Part shown: positions 47,946 to 51,378 of the stretch, one piece after another
Position numbering within the stretch: position 1 is the stretch's first letter
Layout: each line of letters begins with the position of its first letter
DNA from: an uncultured Kiritimatiellota bacterium
GTDB taxonomy: Bacteria; Verrucomicrobiota; Kiritimatiellia; RFP12; UBA1067
DNA: 51,378 nucleotides
Assembly (NCBI GenBank): GCA_934675625.1
Contig: CAKURH010000012.1
Location: 1 to 51,378 of the forward strand
Reading direction: 5' to 3'
Position numbers and translations under genes: made by a program
Notes under the pieces: generated by a model
What the model saw: only the letters and a program-made list of their open reading frames with translations
Told to the model about the DNA's origin: nothing
Databases searched by the model: none

Positions 47946-48461
47946 TTACGAATCGTGAAAGAGCAGGCCCTTCTCGGTGACGACGCGCGTCGCCGTCGGG
48001 TAGTCGAAGCAGGGTTCCTTTTCAAGGCGCGCCACGAACTGCGCCGCCTCCCACTTCGCCATCGCGAGGTCGTGCAGGCGAAAGTTGCCGCACGTCTCGG
48101 CCGTCGTCCCCGGCACCTCGCCCGCGTAGTCGCGGCAGTGCCGGAACGCGGCGAGGACGAGCGGGCAGATCTCCTGCGGCGTCGGACGCCCCTTCACGAG
48201 CAGGTAGTTGCCCGTCAGGCACCCCATCGGCCCCCAGTAGACGATGCGCTCCTTCCACACGGGGTCATTGCGCAGGTAAGTCGCGACGATGTGTTCGATC
48301 GTGTGGAGCGCGTTCGGATGGACGGCCGGTTCCGCGTTCGGACGCTTCATGCGGATGTCGAACGTCGTCACGAAGCCGTCGCCGACCGCATCGACGCGCG
48401 AGACGTAGATGCCTGGACGGATCTTCGTATGATCGACCTGAAAGCTGGCGATGAGTTCCAT
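47946..48461 (-). CDS. luxS: S-ribosylhomocysteine lyase
   Basis: 171 aa. It splits S-ribosylhomocysteine into homocysteine and DPD, the AI-2 precursor, recycling methyl-donor waste. The metal ligands are in HTIEH (His53, Glu56, His57) and Cys123 in ETCGNFRLHD; the catalytic Cys80 is in GPMGCLTGNY. Length is normal. The start at 48461 (MELIASFQVDH) fits the family; GGAG lies about 11 nt upstream. The gene sits 22 bp after the NahK-like kinase, in a probable operon. Confidence 0.95.
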   Translation of the reverse strand: MELIASFQVDHTKIRPGIYVSRVDAVGDGFVTTFDIRMKRPNAEPAVHPNALHTIEHIVATYLRNDPVWKERIVYWGPMGCLTGNYLLVKGRPTPQEICPLVLAAFRHCRDYAGEVPGTTAETCGNFRLHDLAMAKWEAAQFVARLEKEPCFDYPTATRVVTEKGLLFHDS

Positions 48462-48483
48462 GGTGCGCGTCTCTCCCTCGTCC

Positions 48484-49521
48484 TTACTTCGCGTAGCGGC
48501 GGACAATCGCCTCGTAGTCGTCGGCCTGCGCCTCCATCGACTCGACCATCTTGAACTGCGTCCGGCAGCGGACGAGGTTGTGGTCGTCGTAGGCCGTGCG
48601 GAAGTAGGTGTCGCCCGCGAGGTAGTCCGTCAGGAAGCGGATGCCGATCGTGAGCGTGATGAGCCGGCCCGCGAACGCGAGGTTCGCCTTCTCGGCCTCG
48701 GTCAGGAACTTCGCGCCCGCGAGGTAGCCCTTCACGAGCGCCTCGAAGAACTCCTTCTTCGAGTAGACCTTCGAGAGGTCCCGCTCGTCCTCGGCCGCCG
48801 CCGCAGACGACGTGCGCACCATGTCGCCGAAGTCATAGAGCGCGGAGCCCGGCATTGTCGTGTCGAGGTCGATGACGACGTTCGAGCCGTCCGGAGCAAG
48901 CATCACGTTGTTGATCTTCGTGTCGTTGTGCGTGACGCGCTCGGGAATCTCGCCGTTCTTCAGCATCGTGACGATCCGTGCGGCCTCCTCGCGGCGCCGG
49001 TCGACGAACGCAAGCTCGGCGGCGACCTTCGCCCTGCGCCCCTTCACGTCCGCCGCGACCGCCGCGTCCAAAAGGCGCAGCCGGTCAACCGTGTCATGGA
49101 ACTTCGGGATGATCTCGCCAAGGCGCGGCGGCGGCAGGTCGGCGAGGTCGTTCTGGAACTTCGCGAACGCGCCGGCGGCGAGTTCGGCTTGCGCCGGGCT
49201 TGTGATGAGGTCGACGGACGTGTAGCCCTCCAGGAACGCATAGACGCGCCAGGGGTTCTCGTAGCCGATCACCTCCAGCGACTTGACGCCCTTCGACCGA
49301 AGGTGGCGCGTCACGCGCAGCACGTTATCCTTCAAGAGATCGGGCGGGAAGATGTCGGTGTTGACGCGCTGGAGAATGAAGCGCGCGCCACGGTCGGTCT
49401 CGACCTTGAACGTGTCGTTGATGTGCCCGGAGCCATAGCGCGCGACGGCGGTAACGCCCGTGACGCCCATCTGTCCCAAGACGGCGCGAAGTTCTTCCTG
49501 CGAGTAGTTGCGATTCGACAT
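48484..49521 (-). CDS. aminoglycoside-phosphotransferase-fold kinase, NahK-like
   Basis: 345 aa. Opening YGSGHINDTFKVE is the nucleotide loop; the catalytic motif is THNDTKINNVMLA near residue 200, and the metal-binding Asp is in VVIDLDTTMPGSALYDFGD. This order matches N-acetylhexosamine 1-kinases (NahK) and related small-molecule kinases. N-acetylhexosamine phosphorylation would suit the GH20 enzyme in this window, but the substrate is inferred. A promoter with TATAAT at 49554-49559 gives a leader of about 25 nt with AAGGA. It is the first gene of a probable five-gene operon down to the deacylase. Confidence 0.85.
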   Translation of the reverse strand: MSNRNYSQEELRAVLGQMGVTGVTAVARYGSGHINDTFKVETDRGARFILQRVNTDIFPPDLLKDNVLRVTRHLRSKGVKSLEVIGYENPWRVYAFLEGYTSVDLITSPAQAELAAGAFAKFQNDLADLPPPRLGEIIPKFHDTVDRLRLLDAAVAADVKGRRAKVAAELAFVDRRREEAARIVTMLKNGEIPERVTHNDTKINNVMLAPDGSNVVIDLDTTMPGSALYDFGDMVRTSSAAAAEDERDLSKVYSKKEFFEALVKGYLAGAKFLTEAEKANLAFAGRLITLTIGIRFLTDYLAGDTYFRTAYDDHNLVRCRTQFKMVESMEAQADDYEAIVRRYAK

Positions 49522-49553
49522 CGTAGAGGTTGTCCTTTTCCTGTTGGATGCGA

Positions 49554-49559
49554 ATTATA
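49554..49559 (-). promoter_or_regulatory. -10 of the kinase-luxS operon promoter
   Basis: Minus-strand extended -10 TGCTATAAT preceded by a T-run; start codon about 32 nt downstream with a Shine-Dalgarno sequence, so not leaderless. Confidence 0.6.
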
Positions 49560-49623
49560 GCAAAAATTCGCCGTCCGCACCTGCGAGCCCTTCGGCTGTC
49601 ACGCGCGCAGCCGCCCGAAAAGG

Positions 49624-50445
49624 CTAAGGCCCGCGTGTCGCCGTCTGCGCGGCGGCCTGCACGCGGGCGTGGGCCGCGCGCAGGGCTTCGGGGTCGAACT
49701 TCACGACCTTGCGGTCATACGTCAGCAGCCCGTTAATCTCGATCTCGACGTCCGTCGTCTGCGTGTAGACTGCGCCCGCCAGCCCCTCGGCAATCAGCGG
49801 AATGAGCCTGTCCATCAAGTCCAGATACCGCTTCTGGCTCTCGTCGCGGCGGACGTTTCCGCCCGTGCCGCCATAGCCCCAGGCCTCGCGGTCGCGCCAC
49901 AGGTGGCCCTCGACCTTCAGCCCGACGCCGCCGAACTCCCCCAGCAGGGAGATGCGGTTGCGGCGGTTCTTGCACTGGCCGGGCCCCGGATAGTTGTGCT
50001 GGTCGACCGTGTCGCAGGACGGGTCTTCGCTTTCGCGGTCATAGACGTCCCGCAGATGCTTCCACGGCTTGACGCGCACCCACTCGCCGCCCTCGAAGTC
50101 GAACCAGCCCGACGGGCCGCCCACCAGGCGCGTCGGATCGTAGCGGCGCGTCCACCGCAGCGTGTGTTCTGTGTACGCGGCATCGGGCTGTCCCCAGCCC
50201 TCGTTAAACGGAATCCACAGGACAATCGACGGATGATTCCACAGATGGTCAATCTCGTCCTTCCATTCGCGGCGGAACGAACCGTAGCGCTGCAGGCTTT
50301 TCGGCGTGTCGTAGATGTTCGCCTCGCCCGCCGGGGACGGCGCATCCTGAAAGAGCAGGATGCCCAGCCTGTCGCAGAGCGAATAGTAGACGCGCGGCTC
50401 GACCTTCAGGTGCTTGCGCATCATGTTGAAGCCGAGCTTCTTCAA
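49624..50445 (-). pseudogene. GH2-family glycoside hydrolase, C-terminal fragment
   Basis: About 273 codons from the TIM barrel of a GH2 enzyme: KKLGFNMMRKHLKVEP, GILLFQDAPSP, NHPSIVLWIPFNEGWGQ (with the acid/base Glu) and LLGEFGGVGL (with the candidate nucleophile Glu). The barrel's first strands and the Ig-like domain that should precede it are absent. Its first codon in frame is a TTG overlapping the stop of the N-terminal fragment. The two pieces look like one gene with a large internal deletion and a frame change. Confidence 0.82.
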
Positions 50446-51062
50446 CGTGCGGAAACGACCTTGAAGCTGCGGATGAACTCATCCGGCACCTCCTCCAGCC
50501 AGACCGTCTGCCAGATGCCCGAGACGCGCGTATAGAAGCAGCCTTTCGTCTCGACGTTCTGCTTGCCGCCCGACGCGATGAAGGTGTGCGTCGGATCCCA
50601 CACGACGACCTTGAGTTCGTTCGAGCCATCCCGGACGAACGGCGTGATGTCGACGGTGAACGGCAGGTTTCCGCCCTCGTGCGGCACGTCCGTCGCCTCG
50701 ACGCCGTTCACGAAGACGGACGTCCGCCAGTCCACGGCCTCGAAGTTGAGGAGCGTGCGGAAGCCTGCACGCGGATGCACCTCGATCAAGCGCGAGTAGA
50801 TCATCTTCTCGTGCGGTTCTATCAGGCGTCCGACGCCCGAAAGCGGCGCCTCGAACGCGAACGGCACGAGGATCTTTCCCTTCTGCACCTCGACCGCCAG
50901 ATGGTTGACGTTCGACGTGATCGTGTAGTCCCACAGGCCGTTGAGGCACGTCCAGTTCGCGCGCACCATCTGCGGACGCGGGTAGTCGCGCCAGGCGTTT
51001 TCGGGCGTGACTCGCGCCCCTTCCGTCGTCATCAACGCTGCGAGGAGAAGAAATGTGTTCAT
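50442..51062 (-). pseudogene. GH2-family glycoside hydrolase, N-terminal fragment
   Basis: 206 aa. Signal peptide about 1-15, then the GH2 sugar-binding jelly-roll: YPRPQMVRANWTCLNGLWDY, VPFAFEAPLSGVG, LLNFEAVDWRTSVFVNG and the ending VSGIWQTVWLEEVP, where the domain normally leads into the Ig-like domain. A stop follows 15 residues later. With the 49624-50445 fragment it makes up a deleted gene. It could still yield a secreted sugar-binding domain. Confidence 0.82.
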
Positions 51063-51099
51063 GTTAGTCGACTGCTCTCGAAATTGCTATGCGGGATTT

Positions 51100-51260
51100 A
51101 ACTCCGATCCGTATGGCTCTCGCTACTGCTCCGCAGAATGTGCTGACGAAAGGAAGTCCATTCCTTGCAAACGGACTGAAACCTGATTGACTGGAGGCTG
51201 ACTTCTACGAAGTCAGCATGAGCCAGCGAAGCGGTAGCGAGAGCGCCAATCATCGGAGTT
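51100..51260. repeat. 160-bp imperfect palindrome upstream of the broken GH2 gene
   Basis: Left arm 51100-51147 (AACTCCGAT ... GGC TCTCGCTAC ... TGCTGAC) and right arm 51212-51260 (GTCAGCA ... GTAGCGAGAGC ... ATCGGAGTT) are inverted copies with a few changes. The centre holds two small hairpins, AAGGAA/TTCCTT (51150-51166) and CTGACTT/AAGTCAG (51198-51216). No ORF inside. It may be a non-autonomous mobile element or a structured RNA/terminator for the GH92-like gene. Confidence 0.6.
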
Positions 51261-51270
51261 ACTCTCTAGA

Positions 51271-51378
51271 TTATCGTTCTCCTGTCATCTCGAAGACGAG
51301 TTCGCCGCCCTTCAGGATGTCGGCGTGATTGATTTTTCCGTCCGTGATCGGGCGGCCATTGAGCGTCACCGACTTCAC
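51271..51378 (-). CDS. 3' end of a GH92-like alpha-mannosidase gene (partial)
   Basis: The last 35 codons only: VKSVTLNGRPITDGKINHAD, then ILKGGELVFEMTGER and a TAA at 51271-51273. The pattern SVTLNG ... I.HADI..GG.LVFEM is typical of the C-terminal beta-sandwich of GH92 exo-alpha-mannosidases. The rest lies beyond the window. Assignment rests on this short stretch only. Confidence 0.55.
   Translation of the reverse strand: MKSVTLNGRPITDGKINHADILKGGELVFEMTGER

Overview
The window is about 51 kb of GC-rich, densely coded DNA, mostly on the minus strand. The genes for ExbB/ExbD, many secreted glycoside hydrolases with signal peptides, a XylR-type regulator (sugar-binding domain plus AraC-type HTH) and three SUMF1/PvdO-type secreted proteins suggest a glycan-degrading Gram-negative bacterium of the PVC group. 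A gut-type Kiritimatiellota or Lentisphaerota relative is my best guess. There is no rRNA or ribosomal protein gene here to confirm that. I see no tRNA, rRNA, CRISPR array, prophage or intact insertion sequence.

Layout, left to right. (1) 1-578: 5' part of an AAA-ATPase-like/DUF1703 gene. (2) 8074 to 644: a three-gene glycan operon with triple discoidin-like repeats, GH127 and a beta-helix/GH20 fusion. (3) 8283-9494: an AAA/DUF4143-type ATPase, followed by about 640 bp holding a palindromic promoter region and two coding remnants. (4) 10131-14533: MFS, SDR and DapA-like operon, divergent from a XylR-type regulator. The promoters of regions 2 and 4 share a 31-bp box (29 of 31 identical) placed exactly 11 bp from the -10 element, so they look co-regulated. 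(5) 14540-23064: era, a TPR protein, ExbB, ExbD, a small membrane protein, pyrE, a putative GH-like protein and a membrane-anchored alpha/alpha-toroid protein, chained by 4-bp overlaps in most places. (6) 23156-27240: nth, folP, tatD and an rpiB-glyA fusion. (7) 27495-29647: LysR regulator, flavodoxin and a broken carboxymuconolactone decarboxylase/cupin gene. (8) 29731-41721: an eight-gene, 12-kb polysaccharide utilisation operon (GH31, GH50-like, three SUMF1-fold proteins, a 106-aa secreted protein, a beta-propeller/(alpha/alpha)6 hydrolase and a sialidase-like protein). It is divergent from a NarL-type two-component system at 41816-43686 that probably controls it. (9) 43702-49521: NahK-like kinase, luxS, serine hydrolase, DEAD-box helicase and N-acyl-D-amino-acid deacylase. 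(10) 49624-51378: a GH2 gene broken by an internal deletion, a 160-bp imperfect palindrome, and the 3' end of a GH92-like gene.

Two genome-wide habits stand out. First, at least seven genes have an extended -10 element (TGNTATAAT or close variants) only 7-9 nt before the ATG and no Shine-Dalgarno sequence, which implies leaderless mRNAs. Genes inside operons instead carry good GGAG/AAGGA sites. Second, the window holds many short-unit (7-10 nt) repeat arrays. Several are arranged as inverted pairs, often three units facing three. Some lie between genes and others sit in frame inside housekeeping genes (era, nth, folP, tatD, the deacylase). They resemble Rickettsia palindromic elements in behaviour but not in sequence.
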